A stretch of 64,000 bases of DNA from Bartonella sp. HY038 (lineage in GTDB: Bacteria > Pseudomonadota > Alphaproteobacteria > Rhizobiales > Rhizobiaceae). Where the stretch lies: positions 248,001-312,000 of the forward strand of contig NZ_CP059725.1 in the NCBI RefSeq assembly GCF_014117425.1. Reading direction: 5' to 3'. Positions 1 to 8,295 of the stretch are shown piece by piece. The notes beneath the pieces were generated by a model. It was not told where the DNA came from. It worked only from the letters and a program-made list of their open reading frames with translations, and searched no databases. The stretch's first letter is position 1. Every line of letters begins with the position of its first letter. The position numbers and the translations under genes were made by a program.

Positions 1-449
1 TGGCGGTTGCACAAGCACAGCATGCCTTGCGTGAAATGGCTGATAAGTTAAAGGCAGAAGGCGTTGAAGTTAAATATGCCATTCACCCAGTTGCTGGCCG
101 TATGCCCGGCCATATGAATGTGCTTTTAGCTGAAGCAAATGTGCCTTATGATGAAGTCTTCGAGCTTGAGGACATTAATTCAGAATTTCCAACCGCTGAT
201 GTGGCCTTTGTTATTGGTGCAAATGATGTTACCAATCCGGCAGCCAAAACTGATCCAACCTCACCAATTTACGGTATGCCTATTCTTGATGTTGATAAGG
301 CAGGAACAGTGCTATTCTTGAAACGTGGTATGGGTTCTGGCTATGCTGGCGTTGAAAATGAACTTTTCTTCCGTGACAATACAATGATGTTGTTTGGTGA
401 TGCCAAGAAGATGGTTGAAGCAATTGTTAAATCGCTTGATGCTGACTAG
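1..449 (+). CDS. pntB: NAD(P) transhydrogenase subunit beta, C-terminal part (5' end outside window)
   Basis: This is the C-terminal end of the beta subunit of proton-translocating transhydrogenase, which uses the proton gradient to move hydride from NADH to NADP+. Reading is open from base 3, so the gene begins outside the window. The visible part is the cytoplasmic NADP(H)-binding domain III: the [14 protein letters not shown] stretch, the acidic ELEDIN segment, [12 protein letters not shown], the MPILDVDKA stretch and the [13 protein letters not shown] motif are all typical. It ends at a TAG at 447-449, followed by a strong terminator. The pntA genes expected upstream cannot be seen. Confidence 0.95.
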   Translation, partial: AVAQAQHALREMADKLKAEGVEVKYAIHPVAGRMPGHMNVLLAEANVPYDEVFELEDINSEFPTADVAFVIGANDVTNPAAKTDPTSPIYGMPILDVDKAGTVLFLKRGMGSGYAGVENELFFRDNTMMLFGDAKKMVEAIVKSLDAD

Positions 450-477
450 TCTTAAGGCTTATTGAGGCAAATATTAA

Positions 478-518
478 CGGCGATAAGATTATTAATTTTA
501 ATCTTATCGCCGTTTTTT
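478..518 (+). terminator. Rho-independent terminator after pntB
   Basis: A perfect 13-bp inverted repeat (478-490 with 500-512, CGGCGATAAGATT and its complement) with a 9-nt loop is followed by six T. It closes the pnt transcription unit. Confidence 0.9.
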
Positions 519-595
519 ATTGCAATTTATTATAAATATACCAAATTGCAAAGAACTTACATATTATAAAAAATAATTTATTAATGTCTTTCCAT

Positions 596-625
596 TTGTT
601 GTTTACATTTTTCTTAAAGTATAAT
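596..625 (+). promoter_or_regulatory. Candidate sigma-70 promoter for the exported-protein block
   Basis: A perfect TATAAT at 620-625 lies 18 bases after a weak TTGTTG (596-601). It sits about 40 bases before the first gene of the three-gene block and after the pntB terminator, where a promoter is needed. Only the -10 element is strong. Confidence 0.45.
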
Positions 626-665
626 TTATTATATTTTGAAAATATTTAAAATAATCAAATGGTGG

Positions 666-1328
666 ATGATGAAAAAAGCTCTTTCAGTTATTTTGGCAGC
701 GGGCCTATTGGCTAGCTTATCAACAATTACATCAACAATCGTAGTGGCTGCGCCAATACCAGATGCGGCAATTCAATCTGCCCATGAAGTACCACCACCC
801 GTGGCAAAAAATGATGCTGATTTTGATAAGGCATTATTGGATGATGTTGATGGTGTATCGCTACAGCTTTATACGCGTATTTCTTATAATGGGTTTTATA
901 AAAAAATGCCCCTTGATAATGATGATGCGTTAAAGGCTGAATATAATATTACCAAAGCGCAGTTTGATAAGGCCAACGAAATTTTTAGCAAGCGTATGCA
1001 GGATGATAAAAGTTTTAAATTCATCAACCTTTTTGGTGCCTATTTCTGGGATCAAGCTGGCGCTGGCGGCAAAAACAGCGAGTTTGCCAAGGATTATGTC
1101 CAATCGGTTTTAAATGATGGTCCTCTTTACCTTGATCCGCCGATGACAATGACCGAATATAGCGATCTTATGCGCTATTATGGCAATAAAATTGCTTTTG
1201 AACCTGATATGGGTGAGCTAGCCGCATCTGACCGCGTGCTAAAGGATAAGGGCTACACTTTTGAGGAGTTACAGATTATTGGCGCGTGGCTTGGGCGTGC
1301 TACTGCGCTAGGCATGGGTATTCGGTAA
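666..1328 (+). CDS. Putative exported protein of unknown function
   Basis: I do not recognise this family. The product (about 220 residues) starts with MMKKALSVILAAGLLASL, a clear signal peptide probably cleaved near residues 29-32 (VVAAPIP), so it should act in the periplasm or outer envelope. The mature part is acidic, lacks cysteine and is rich in D, K and Y. No further membrane segment is visible. ATG at 666 or 669 is preferred over an upstream TTG (636) because the signal peptide then starts at the N-terminus. The stop overlaps the next start (TAATG at 1326-1330), so it is probably translationally coupled to the two genes after it. Confidence 0.75.
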   Translation: MMKKALSVILAAGLLASLSTITSTIVVAAPIPDAAIQSAHEVPPPVAKNDADFDKALLDDVDGVSLQLYTRISYNGFYKKMPLDNDDALKAEYNITKAQFDKANEIFSKRMQDDKSFKFINLFGAYFWDQAGAGGKNSEFAKDYVQSVLNDGPLYLDPPMTMTEYSDLMRYYGNKIAFEPDMGELAASDRVLKDKGYTFEELQIIGAWLGRATALGMGIR

Positions 1329-1825
1329 TGGTAATAAAATGGAACCGTCTATTGATACTGGCAATTTTAAGCTATCTTTTGTCAACCTTTCAGGTCATGG
1401 CGCAAGGTGCTCCCAATTATGTGCCAGGAACCCGCCTTGAAGGCGAGTATCAATCTTTTGGTAAATGGCAATTTACCGTTACCAGCCTTACGCGTGATGA
1501 AACATCTATTCATCCGCAAACAAATACGGTTGAGGTGTGTTTGAAAAAGGGTATGGATCAAGCGGCAATTCCGTTTACGCCCAAGCCTTTAAAGGGTCGC
1601 TGCGTTCTTCGTGGCAATCGATTTGCTGCAGATAATATTGACATTAATTATATTTGTGATGAAGGACAAGATATTTATAGCCACCTAAGTTTCAGCCTAG
1701 ATCATAAAGGAGATGGCATTTATGAGGGGCCACTCAATTATGGAGTTGCGCCGCAAGATTTAGCTTATCAACTTCATTCCGTTGCCTATGTTACAGCAAA
1801 ACGTATGAGTGATTGTGAGGACTGA
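1328..1825 (+). CDS. Exported DUF3617-like protein (first of a tandem pair)
   Basis: This is a small secreted protein (165 residues) with an N-terminal hydrophobic signal ending around VMAQGAP (residues 23-28). The mature part follows the DUF3617 pattern: an early G-K-W-Q-F strand (the 'gxW' element), a first cysteine in VEVCLKKG, a second in GRCVL, a third in YICDEG, and a terminal MSDCED cysteine. DUF3617 members are periplasmic proteins of unknown function. ATG 1328 overlaps the stop of the preceding gene, and its own stop overlaps the next start, so the three genes look coupled. The assignment comes from the cysteine spacing and ending, not from a search. Confidence 0.65.
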   Translation: MVIKWNRLLILAILSYLLSTFQVMAQGAPNYVPGTRLEGEYQSFGKWQFTVTSLTRDETSIHPQTNTVEVCLKKGMDQAAIPFTPKPLKGRCVLRGNRFAADNIDINYICDEGQDIYSHLSFSLDHKGDGIYEGPLNYGVAPQDLAYQLHSVAYVTAKRMSDCED

Positions 1826-2298
1826 TGTTGCGTATATTATCTGTTATTTTATTGGTCATATTTTCATTTATGCCAATCGCTTATGGAGCTAGTGGTTTGC
1901 TTGATACAGATCGGCTCATAGAAGGCAAAGCCCGCGATACGATTGCTGAAACCTTTACCCCCGGCCTTTACAGTATCACTTGGTTTGAACCGATGCTAAC
2001 GCCCAATTTAACCATTGAGAAAAGAGAGTTAAATCGTTGCTATAGCGCAGAAGACGCTAAAAATGGCGTGAATATTGCGCTGCCGCCAGCCCAACAAGCA
2101 TCTTGCAAAAGCCGTACAACGATGGTGCATGATGACATTGTGTTTGATACCGATTGCACCAATAAGGCCTTTCAACAATTACGTGTAATGGAGTGCGGAC
2201 ACCGCCTTTGCGGTACTTATCGTTATTCAGACAAGGATGATGATCGCATTTTTGAGGCAACTGTTTTTATTGATAAAATGTCGGAAGATTGTCCTTGA
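1825..2298 (+). CDS. Exported DUF3617-like protein (second of a tandem pair)
   Basis: This protein (157 residues) has a signal peptide (MLRILSVILLVIFSFMPIAYGAS). Its mature part resembles DUF3617 more clearly than its neighbour's: PGLYSITWFEP (aromatic opening), NRCYSAEDAKNG, a cysteine after a run of small residues (QQASCKSRT), FDTDCTN, GTYRYSDKDD and the ending MSEDCP. There is an extra cysteine pair (MECGHRLCG) around residues 127-132. The start overlaps the previous stop (TGATG). The matching layout and the similar 'KRMSDC'/'DKMSEDC' endings suggest an old tandem duplication. Function is unknown. Confidence 0.7.
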   Translation: MLRILSVILLVIFSFMPIAYGASGLLDTDRLIEGKARDTIAETFTPGLYSITWFEPMLTPNLTIEKRELNRCYSAEDAKNGVNIALPPAQQASCKSRTTMVHDDIVFDTDCTNKAFQQLRVMECGHRLCGTYRYSDKDDDRIFEATVFIDKMSEDCP

Positions 2299-2466
2299 TT
2301 TAACACATTTTGTATTTTTTGCGACATTGGATGAAATGAGGATTATGTTATTTTATCTAATGTTGCATTCATAATAATACTCACCAGAAAATCTGGTTTG
2401 CTAATTAAATGTCGGTGTTAGAAAGGTTTTTTTATCGATAATTTAACTCTTAAACCATGGGAATTA

Positions 2467-2745
2467 GTGAAAGATCAGGCATATTACATTAAGGTGCTTG
2501 TCAATATGGGTATGTCCGAAGATGGCGCAATCGTTCGTTTTGGAACGGTAGGCGAAGGTGTTCATCCTAATTATCAGATAGCATTTGCTAACGGCGAGCA
2601 AGTCGACTATCGCGGTGATAATCATAAGGATAAATCAAAAGAGCCGAAATATAATCCTGCAAATTTATCGCGTGCTTATGACAATCAGGGCGTTCAGGAT
2701 CTTTTATTTGAATGCATTAAACGTCAAGTAGAAAAAGAGAAATAA
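2467..2745 (+). CDS. Small hypothetical protein
   Basis: I do not recognise this 92-residue protein. It has no signal peptide or membrane segment, is hydrophilic and lysine-rich, and contains a Y-Q-I-A-F-ANGEQVDY stretch followed by a flexible K/D-rich linker and a helical C-terminus (QDLLFECIKRQVEKEK). The start is GTG at 2467 with GGGA six bases upstream; an in-frame ATG at 2512 would give a shorter product. It stands alone between the exported-protein block and dut. The consistent charge pattern and absence of stops support coding, but only weakly. Confidence 0.55.
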   Translation: MKDQAYYIKVLVNMGMSEDGAIVRFGTVGEGVHPNYQIAFANGEQVDYRGDNHKDKSKEPKYNPANLSRAYDNQGVQDLLFECIKRQVEKEK

Positions 2746-2929
2746 TTAGTTTTAAGCGTGCGAATGATGGGCGTTTCTTGCAAAATTAAGATACGATAAT
2801 TTAAATAGATGAGTGCGTTGCGATAGGTAGAGACATTTATTGCTTTTTGTTTAACCAAAGGGCAATATTTTTCATTTATAAAATTGCAAAATTTACTCAA
2901 ATATTGATTATTTCCTTGAAGGATTGATG

Positions 2930-3394
2930 ATGTCTGCTCACCTCCCTAAACTTGGTATTATCCGTCTTGGTCATAGCAATGGTTTGGATCTACCTGCCTA
3001 TGAAACGGCAGGTGCAGCAGGAATGGATCTACGTGCTGCCCTTCCTAAAGACCGTCAGATTATTTTAAACCCAGGGCGGCGCATTTTGGTGCCAACTGGT
3101 TTGATTTTTGAAATTCCATTGGGTTATGAAGTGCAGATCAGACCACGCTCTGGTCTTGCCTTAAAGCATGGCATAACCTGCCTTAATACGCCTGGTACTA
3201 TTGATAGCGATTATCGTGGTGAAATTCAGGTGCTGTTGATTAATTTAGGTGAAGAAGAATTTAGAATCACCCGTGCTATGCGCATTGCACAAGCGGTAAT
3301 TGCGCCTGTTGTGCAGTTACAGTGCGAAGAGCGCCAAGAAGTTTCGCAAACAGAGCGCGGCGAAAAAGGCTTTGGCTCAACTGGACATCATTAG
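2930..3394 (+). CDS. dut: Deoxyuridine 5'-triphosphate nucleotidohydrolase (dUTPase)
   Basis: Homotrimeric dUTPase hydrolyses dUTP to dUMP and pyrophosphate, keeping uracil out of DNA and supplying dTMP synthesis. All five motifs are present: AGMDLRA (about 30-36), RPRSGLALK (about 75), [14 protein letters not shown] (about 90-103), the RIAQAVIAP strand, and [10 protein letters not shown] at the C-terminus. The length of 154 residues is normal. ATG 2930 is chosen over ATG 2927 and TTG 2924 because GAAGGA at 2918-2923 then has six bases of spacing. It is a single-gene unit closed by a terminator shared with secB. Confidence 0.95.
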   Translation: MSAHLPKLGIIRLGHSNGLDLPAYETAGAAGMDLRAALPKDRQIILNPGRRILVPTGLIFEIPLGYEVQIRPRSGLALKHGITCLNTPGTIDSDYRGEIQVLLINLGEEEFRITRAMRIAQAVIAPVVQLQCEERQEVSQTERGEKGFGSTGHH

Positions 3395-3425
3395 GGCACT
3401 AGCTAATTTTAAAGTAAATTAAAAA

Positions 3426-3454
3426 AATGCCTCAAATTTTCATTTGAGGCATTT
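3426..3454. terminator. Bidirectional terminator between dut and secB
   Basis: Inverted repeat AATGCCTCAAA (3426-3436) with its complement at 3443-3453 and a 6-nt loop. Preceded by an A run and followed by T-rich sequence, it can serve both convergent genes. Confidence 0.85.
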
Positions 3455-3467
3455 TGCATTTTAAAGA

Positions 3468-3947
3468 TTAGTTTGTTTGCACTTGTTGACGTGCATTTTC
3501 TTCAGCCATGCGCTGTTGGAAAATTGCTGCAAAGTCAATTGGGTCAATCATCAATGGTGGGAAGCCGCCACTGCGAGTAATACCAGCAATGATTTCACGC
3601 GCAAATGGGAAAAGCAAACGTGGGCATTCAATGAAAACAACCGGCATTACATGTTCTTGCGGGAAGTTTTGCACGCGGAACACGCCGCCATAAACGAGTT
3701 CAATATTGAACATAACGTCTTTTTCATCGCCTGCACGTGCATTTAATGAAAGCACAACGTCATACATGTCATCGCCCATTTCATTGGCGTTAACATTTAC
3801 AGCAATATTGATTGGCGGAGCATTATCACGCAAGCGCAATGAATTTGGCGCATTTGGACTTTCAAAAGAAAAATCGCGGATATATTGCGTTAAAATATTA
3901 AGACTAGGTGCAGTTGCACCATTATTGTTTGCATCTGTTTCAGACAT
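3468..3947 (-). CDS. secB: Protein-export chaperone SecB
   Basis: SecB is a cytosolic tetrameric chaperone that keeps precursor proteins unfolded and hands them to SecA. The family core is visible: [45 protein letters not shown], and the C-terminal [37 protein letters not shown], in which the F-P-P-L-x-L/I-x-P-I-D-F block is diagnostic. About 159 residues is normal. ATG 3947 is preferred over a GTG two codons upstream because GAAGGT lies seven bases before it. It follows fxsA in the same direction, an order common in Rhizobiales. Confidence 0.95.
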   Translation of the reverse strand: MSETDANNNGATAPSLNILTQYIRDFSFESPNAPNSLRLRDNAPPINIAVNVNANEMGDDMYDVVLSLNARAGDEKDVMFNIELVYGGVFRVQNFPQEHVMPVVFIECPRLLFPFAREIIAGITRSGGFPPLMIDPIDFAAIFQQRMAEENARQQVQTN

Positions 3948-4067
3948 AAACACTACCTTCTTTTAAAGGCGAACAACGGCCCGCCAGCGTTGGAATATAT
4001 TATTCGCTATCACGTAAGTACAATTATGGCAAGAAAAGCTGGAAATAGTTTTACGTTTTTTTTAGGA

Positions 4068-4595
4068 TTATCGCAAGTTATCATCGTTTTTAGTGTCACT
4101 TATGTATTTAATGTCACGCTTTTCATCATTTTCACTGCGATAATCATTACTATCAAGATCAATGATTATTTCGCCATCCTCTGTCGATGAATAACCGCGA
4201 CGATTACTTGTTTGATGGTCTGCGTAATATTTTGTGCTAAGTTTGGTGTGGTTCTTCATGAATTTTAGCAGTTTTTCTTGCACGAAAGGAATGAGCAAAA
4301 TAATTGCCAAAATATCCGTTACAAAACCCGGAATAAAAAGCAAAATACCGGCAATAAAGGTCATTAAACCTTTAACCATGTGTTGGTCGGGATTTCTTCC
4401 TGCTGCAAGCTCTATTTGAACTTGCGTTATCATATCGCGGCCTGATTTTGCGATCAATGATCCCCCAATTACCATTCCCAAAAACAATAGTAATAACGTC
4501 CAAAGTACGCCGACTTGTCTTCCGACAACTATAATGCTTGCAACTTCAATAAAAAAAGCTGCAAAAAATACAAATCCAAATAAACGCAGCTTCAT
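4068..4595 (-). CDS. fxsA: FxsA family membrane protein
   Basis: This 175-residue inner-membrane protein has the FxsA core: a first membrane helix (FGFVFFAAFFIEVASIIVVG), a second (LWTLLLLFLGMVIGGSLIA), the amphipathic segment with AGRNPDQHMVKG, and a third region (FIAGILLFIPGFVTDILAIILLIP) with the G-x-L-L-x-x-P-G-x-x-T-D signature. The hydrophilic tail of about 55 residues is variable in the family. In E. coli FxsA is linked to F-plasmid exclusion of phage T7; its normal role is unclear. It lies upstream of secB on the same strand with a 120-bp gap. Confidence 0.9.
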   Translation of the reverse strand: MKLRLFGFVFFAAFFIEVASIIVVGRQVGVLWTLLLLFLGMVIGGSLIAKSGRDMITQVQIELAAGRNPDQHMVKGLMTFIAGILLFIPGFVTDILAIILLIPFVQEKLLKFMKNHTKLSTKYYADHQTSNRRGYSSTEDGEIIIDLDSNDYRSENDEKRDIKYISDTKNDDNLR

Positions 4596-5116
4596 TAGTA
4601 ATGCCTTTTAATCAACAGCGCAGTCGCCTCTAAACTTAACAAAATTATAGCTAGCTAAGATTTTACAATCTATCTTATAAAATAAAAGCTAATACCCGCT
4701 TAAATTACCAGCGGCTGAAGTTTTAATATAATTATTAAATATATAATTTAAAGTGCAGCTTTGCCTTTTGATGCTCACCGATTGAGGGGTGGGTAATGTT
4801 TATATAGTCTAATGGTTGGATATTTGCGTTTGGCAGTGATGTTATCGGTATTTAAGGCAGTGCCAACTGCGTTAACCCTTTTCGATATTTTAATAGCTAA
4901 AGATTTGTATTTTCTTAAAAATATTGCTACAAATTTTTTGTTGAATAAAAGCTGCAGTTTGAGGAAACAGTTCAACTTGGAGGAGCCATTTTTTTAATTC
5001 AACAAAATGTAATAAATTTGCAATAAGCAAGCGGTAACTCCAAGAGATTGAATGAGCCAAAATACATGGCTGGTCATATATTTTATGAGAATTTGGATCT
5101 AACTTTGGAGTAGGTT
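4596..5116. other. Intergenic region fxsA/ugpB, no gene recognised
   Basis: This 521-base AT-rich stretch lies between divergent fxsA and ugpB. Short open frames on both strands (about 60 codons) lack convincing starts and composition. A strong ribosome-binding-like GGAGGAG (4980-4986) has no start codon at proper distance. Promoters for both flanking genes must be here, but no pair of boxes stands out. The ugpB ribosome site (GGAG, 5107-5110) is clear. Confidence 0.5.
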
Positions 5117-6442
5117 ATGGGTTTTTCGGTTAAATTTGGTATTGCCGCAATTGTATCAGCGCTTTCAATGAGTACTGCATTTGCGCAAACAGAAATTACT
5201 TTTTGGCATTCAATGAGTGGTCAGCTCGGGCAGGAAGTTGAAAGCCTTGCCAATGATTTTAATAAAAGCCAGACAGAATATAAGGTTGTGCCATCTTTTC
5301 GCGGTGAATATGAAGAAAGCATGATTGCAACGATTGCTGCCTTTCGTGCTAAGCAACAGCCAGTACTCGTGCAAATTTACGAAGTAGGCACTGGCACGAT
5401 GATGGCAGCTAAGGGCGCTGTTTATCCCGTATATAAATTGATGCAAGAAACCAAAGAGGCTTTTGATCCATCTGCTTATCTGCCTGTTGTTAGTGGCTAT
5501 TATACCGATACTGACGGCAAAATGCTGTCTATGCCGTTTAATTCTTCAACACCTATCCTTTATTATAACAAAGACGTTTTCAAAAAGGCTGGACTTGATC
5601 CGGAAAAAGCACCAACAACTTGGGAAGACATTGAAGCTTTTTCTAAGAAAATTCTTGATTCAAAGGCAGCAAGTTGTGGTTTTACCATGACTTATGCTGC
5701 TCATTGGATTGGACTTGAGAATTTCTCGGCCGTGCATAATGTTCCTTATGGCACCAAAGAAAATGGCTTTGGTGGATTAGATGCAACTTTAACTTTTAAT
5801 GGTGACTTGCAAGAGCGCCTATGGAAAGACCTGAAAAAATGGTCGGATAATGGCACTTTCCGTTATGGCGGTCCTGCTGGCGCTCTTGATTCTGCACCAA
5901 TGTTTGTTGCACAAAATTGTGCCATGTTTATGCAATCATCGGGTTCGCGCGGCGGTATTGTCAAGCAAGCTAAGTTCGATGTGGGCTTTGGCATGTTGCC
6001 TTATTATGCTGATGTAAAAGGCGCTCCGCAAAACTCGATCATTGGTGGTGCATCGCTTTGGGTATTGCAAGGACATAAGGATGAGCAATATAAGGGCGCA
6101 GCCAAATTTTTAAATTTCTTGTCCTTGCCAGAAAATCAAGCGCGTTGGCACCAAAATACCGGCTATTTGCCAATTACCAAAGCTGCTTATGAGCTGAGCA
6201 AAAGCCAAGGTTTTTATGAAAAAAATCCCGGCACTGAAATAGCTATCAAGCAAATTAATTTAAATCCACCGACAGAAAATTCAAAAGGCGTGCGTTTTGG
6301 TAATATGCCACAAATTCGCTCTATCCTTGATCAGGAATTAGAAGCTGTCCTTAATGGGTCAAAGCAACCAAAGGCAGCGCTTGACGAGGCCGTTTCACGC
6401 GGCAATCAAATATTGCGTGAGTTTGAAGCTGCTAATCAATAG
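5117..6442 (+). CDS. ugpB: sn-glycerol-3-phosphate ABC transporter, periplasmic binding protein
   Basis: UgpB captures glycerol-3-phosphate or glycerophosphodiesters in the periplasm and passes them to UgpAE. The 441-residue protein begins with a signal peptide cleaved near AFAQ (residues 20-23). It carries the family opening EITFWHSMSGQLGQEVE, the FNKSQTEYKVVPSFRGEYEE block, the QIYEVGTGTMMAA strand, SMPFNSSTPILYYNKD, GASLWVLQ and the TGYLPITKAAYE region. These match UgpB rather than generic maltose-type binding proteins. It is first in a ugpB-ugpA-ugpE-ugpC order, and a hairpin follows it that could raise its level over the membrane parts. In related bacteria ugp is phosphate-regulated; I did not find a convincing Pho box. 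Confidence 0.93.
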   Translation: MGFSVKFGIAAIVSALSMSTAFAQTEITFWHSMSGQLGQEVESLANDFNKSQTEYKVVPSFRGEYEESMIATIAAFRAKQQPVLVQIYEVGTGTMMAAKGAVYPVYKLMQETKEAFDPSAYLPVVSGYYTDTDGKMLSMPFNSSTPILYYNKDVFKKAGLDPEKAPTTWEDIEAFSKKILDSKAASCGFTMTYAAHWIGLENFSAVHNVPYGTKENGFGGLDATLTFNGDLQERLWKDLKKWSDNGTFRYGGPAGALDSAPMFVAQNCAMFMQSSGSRGGIVKQAKFDVGFGMLPYYADVKGAPQNSIIGGASLWVLQGHKDEQYKGAAKFLNFLSLPENQARWHQNTGYLPITKAAYELSKSQGFYEKNPGTEIAIKQINLNPPTENSKGVRFGNMPQIRSILDQELEAVLNGSKQPKAALDEAVSRGNQILREFEAANQ

Positions 6443-6464
6443 CTAGTAAGCGCATTTTAAAACC

Positions 6465-6507
6465 GAGGAAATGGCCATTTAGGGGCATTTCCTCTTTCAT
6501 TTTTTTA
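6465..6507 (+). terminator. Intra-operon hairpin between ugpB and ugpA
   Basis: GAGGAAATG (6465-6473) pairs with CATTTCCTC (6486-6494), followed by TTTCATTTTTTT. It looks like a partial terminator inside the operon, which would leave more ugpB mRNA than ugpAEC mRNA. Confidence 0.7.
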
Positions 6508-6546
6508 GGCTGATTGGCCATACTTAAAATTTGGAAAAAAAGCACT

Positions 6547-7431
6547 ATGCAAGAAAAACGGGTCTATTTTAAAAACAATACGCTGCCCTATTGGCTATTG
6601 GCACCGCAATTAGCGGTAACGTTTTTCTTCTTTTTATGGCCGGCTGCACAAGGTATAATTTCATCTTTCCAGCGTGAAGATCCATTTGGCTTTAAAACTG
6701 TATTTGTCGGCTTTGATAATTATGTCCGTATTTTTTCAAGCCCTGCCTATTTCCATGCCATTTATGTGACTGTTATTTTTGCCGTATCGGTGACGGTACT
6801 TTCCATGGGAATATCGCTATTGCTTGCTGTTGCCGCCGATCGGGTTATTAAAGCAAAATCATTTTATACGACAATGCTCTTATGGCCTTATGCAGTTGCG
6901 CCGATCATTGCTGGTGTTTTGTGGTTGTTTCTTTTCCATCCTACCATTGGCACAATACCCTATTTATTACATTTTATTGATGTTAATTGGAACCATCGTG
7001 TAAATGGAACTCAAGCGATGATATTGATCATTATCGCTGCAAGTTGGAAGCAAATTTCTTATAATTTTTTGTTTTTTCTTGCCGGCTTGCAATCCATACC
7101 AAAATCTCAAATTGAAGCTGCTGCAATTGACGGGGCAGGGCCAATAAAACGGTTTTGGACTATTGTCTTTCCACAATTATCGCCAACAACTTTTTTCCTT
7201 TTAATTATTAATATAAATTATGTGATGTTTGATACTTTTGCTATTATCGATGGCACCACTCAAGGTGGGCCAGCACAGGCAACCAATACTCTTGTCTATA
7301 AGGTTTTTGATGATGGTTATAAAAATCAAATGATCGGCGTTTCTGCCGCGCAATCAACCATTTTGATGATTTTAGTTATTGCGCTTACTATTTTCCAATT
7401 CCGCTTTGTTGAGCGACGTGTGCAGTATTAA
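6547..7431 (+). CDS. ugpA: sn-glycerol-3-phosphate ABC transporter permease UgpA
   Basis: UgpA is one of two membrane subunits of the Ugp importer. The 294-residue protein has six predicted membrane helices beginning at WLLAPQLAVTFFFFLWPAAQ. It carries the permease EAA motif, here EAAAIDGAGPIKRFWTIVFPQL (about residues 195-216), the loop that docks on the ATPase. Start ATG 6547 (MQEKRVYFKN) is preferred over a TTG at 6514 because the family begins this way and a GGAAAA purine run precedes it. ugpE follows after 11 bases. A related polyol or sugar substrate cannot be excluded from permease sequence alone. Confidence 0.92.
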   Translation: MQEKRVYFKNNTLPYWLLAPQLAVTFFFFLWPAAQGIISSFQREDPFGFKTVFVGFDNYVRIFSSPAYFHAIYVTVIFAVSVTVLSMGISLLLAVAADRVIKAKSFYTTMLLWPYAVAPIIAGVLWLFLFHPTIGTIPYLLHFIDVNWNHRVNGTQAMILIIIAASWKQISYNFLFFLAGLQSIPKSQIEAAAIDGAGPIKRFWTIVFPQLSPTTFFLLIININYVMFDTFAIIDGTTQGGPAQATNTLVYKVFDDGYKNQMIGVSAAQSTILMILVIALTIFQFRFVERRVQY

Positions 7432-7442
7432 GGAGTTCCATC

Positions 7443-8294
7443 ATGGTAGAAAATCGCCCTTTTATGGTGTTCCTTACTTATTTTATCCTCATTGTAGGTA
7501 TCATTATTACCTGCTTTCCTGTTTATATCGCCATCATTGCGTCAACCCATGGTTCTGATGCGTTTTCTACTGGCACATTACCGCTTTTGCCCGGTGGTCA
7601 TGCTATTGAAAATTATACATTGGTGCTTGGCGATGGCATGGCAAAAATGGGCCTACCAGCGGTGGCACCGCTATTAACGAATTCATTTATTATGGCAATG
7701 GGAATTTCAATTGGTAAAATTGCGATTTCCATCATTTCCGCCTATGCTATCGTCTATATGCGTTTTCCATTTCGTAAAACCGCTTTTGCATTGATTTTTG
7801 TGACTTTGATGCTGCCAGTTGAGGTGCGTATTGTGCCCACATTTAAAGTGGTTGCCGATTTGGGGCTGATTAATTCTTATGCGGGTATGATTATACCGCT
7901 GATCGCTTCGGCTACAGCTACCTTTTTATTCAGACAGTTCTTTTTAACGGTACCCGATGAATTATTGGAAGCGGCGCGAATTGATGGGGCAGGACCATTT
8001 AAATTCTTTAAGGATATTTTATTGCCGCTAAGCCGGGTTAATTTGGCGGCATTATTTATTATTCAGTTTGTTTATGGTTGGGTGCAATATTTATGGCCGC
8101 TTATTGTCACTACTGACGCTAAATATCAAACAATTTTGGTCGTGATGCGCCAGCTTTTTGTGGAATCGGTACAATATGACCCTAAATGGAATATTTTAAT
8201 GGCAGTTGCAGTGCTTGCCATGTTGCCGCCTATTATAGTGATTGTGTCGATGCAACGCTTATTTGTTAAAGGCCTGATTGAAACGGAGAAATGA
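7443..8294 (+). CDS. ugpE: sn-glycerol-3-phosphate ABC transporter permease UgpE
   Basis: This is the second membrane subunit of the Ugp importer, 283 residues with six predicted helices. The EAA motif is [22 protein letters not shown] (about residues 179-200). The preceding F-L-F-R-Q-F-F segment and the closing helix ([26 protein letters not shown]) match the MalG/UgpE type, whose C-terminal tail inserts into the ATPase dimer. AAGGAG lies just ahead of ATG 7443. Only one base separates its stop from the ugpC start, so the two are probably coupled. Confidence 0.92.
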   Translation: MVENRPFMVFLTYFILIVGIIITCFPVYIAIIASTHGSDAFSTGTLPLLPGGHAIENYTLVLGDGMAKMGLPAVAPLLTNSFIMAMGISIGKIAISIISAYAIVYMRFPFRKTAFALIFVTLMLPVEVRIVPTFKVVADLGLINSYAGMIIPLIASATATFLFRQFFLTVPDELLEAARIDGAGPFKFFKDILLPLSRVNLAALFIIQFVYGWVQYLWPLIVTTDAKYQTILVVMRQLFVESVQYDPKWNILMAVAVLAMLPPIIVIVSMQRLFVKGLIETEK

Positions 8295-8295
8295 G

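Noticed and set aside
4775..4997. Short open frames on both strands between fxsA and ugpB
   Set aside because: They overlap each other on opposite strands, lack start signals at proper distance and have no protein-like pattern.
6514..6546. Upstream TTG start for ugpA
   Set aside because: It adds 11 residues not typical of UgpA, and ATG 6547 has the better ribosome site.
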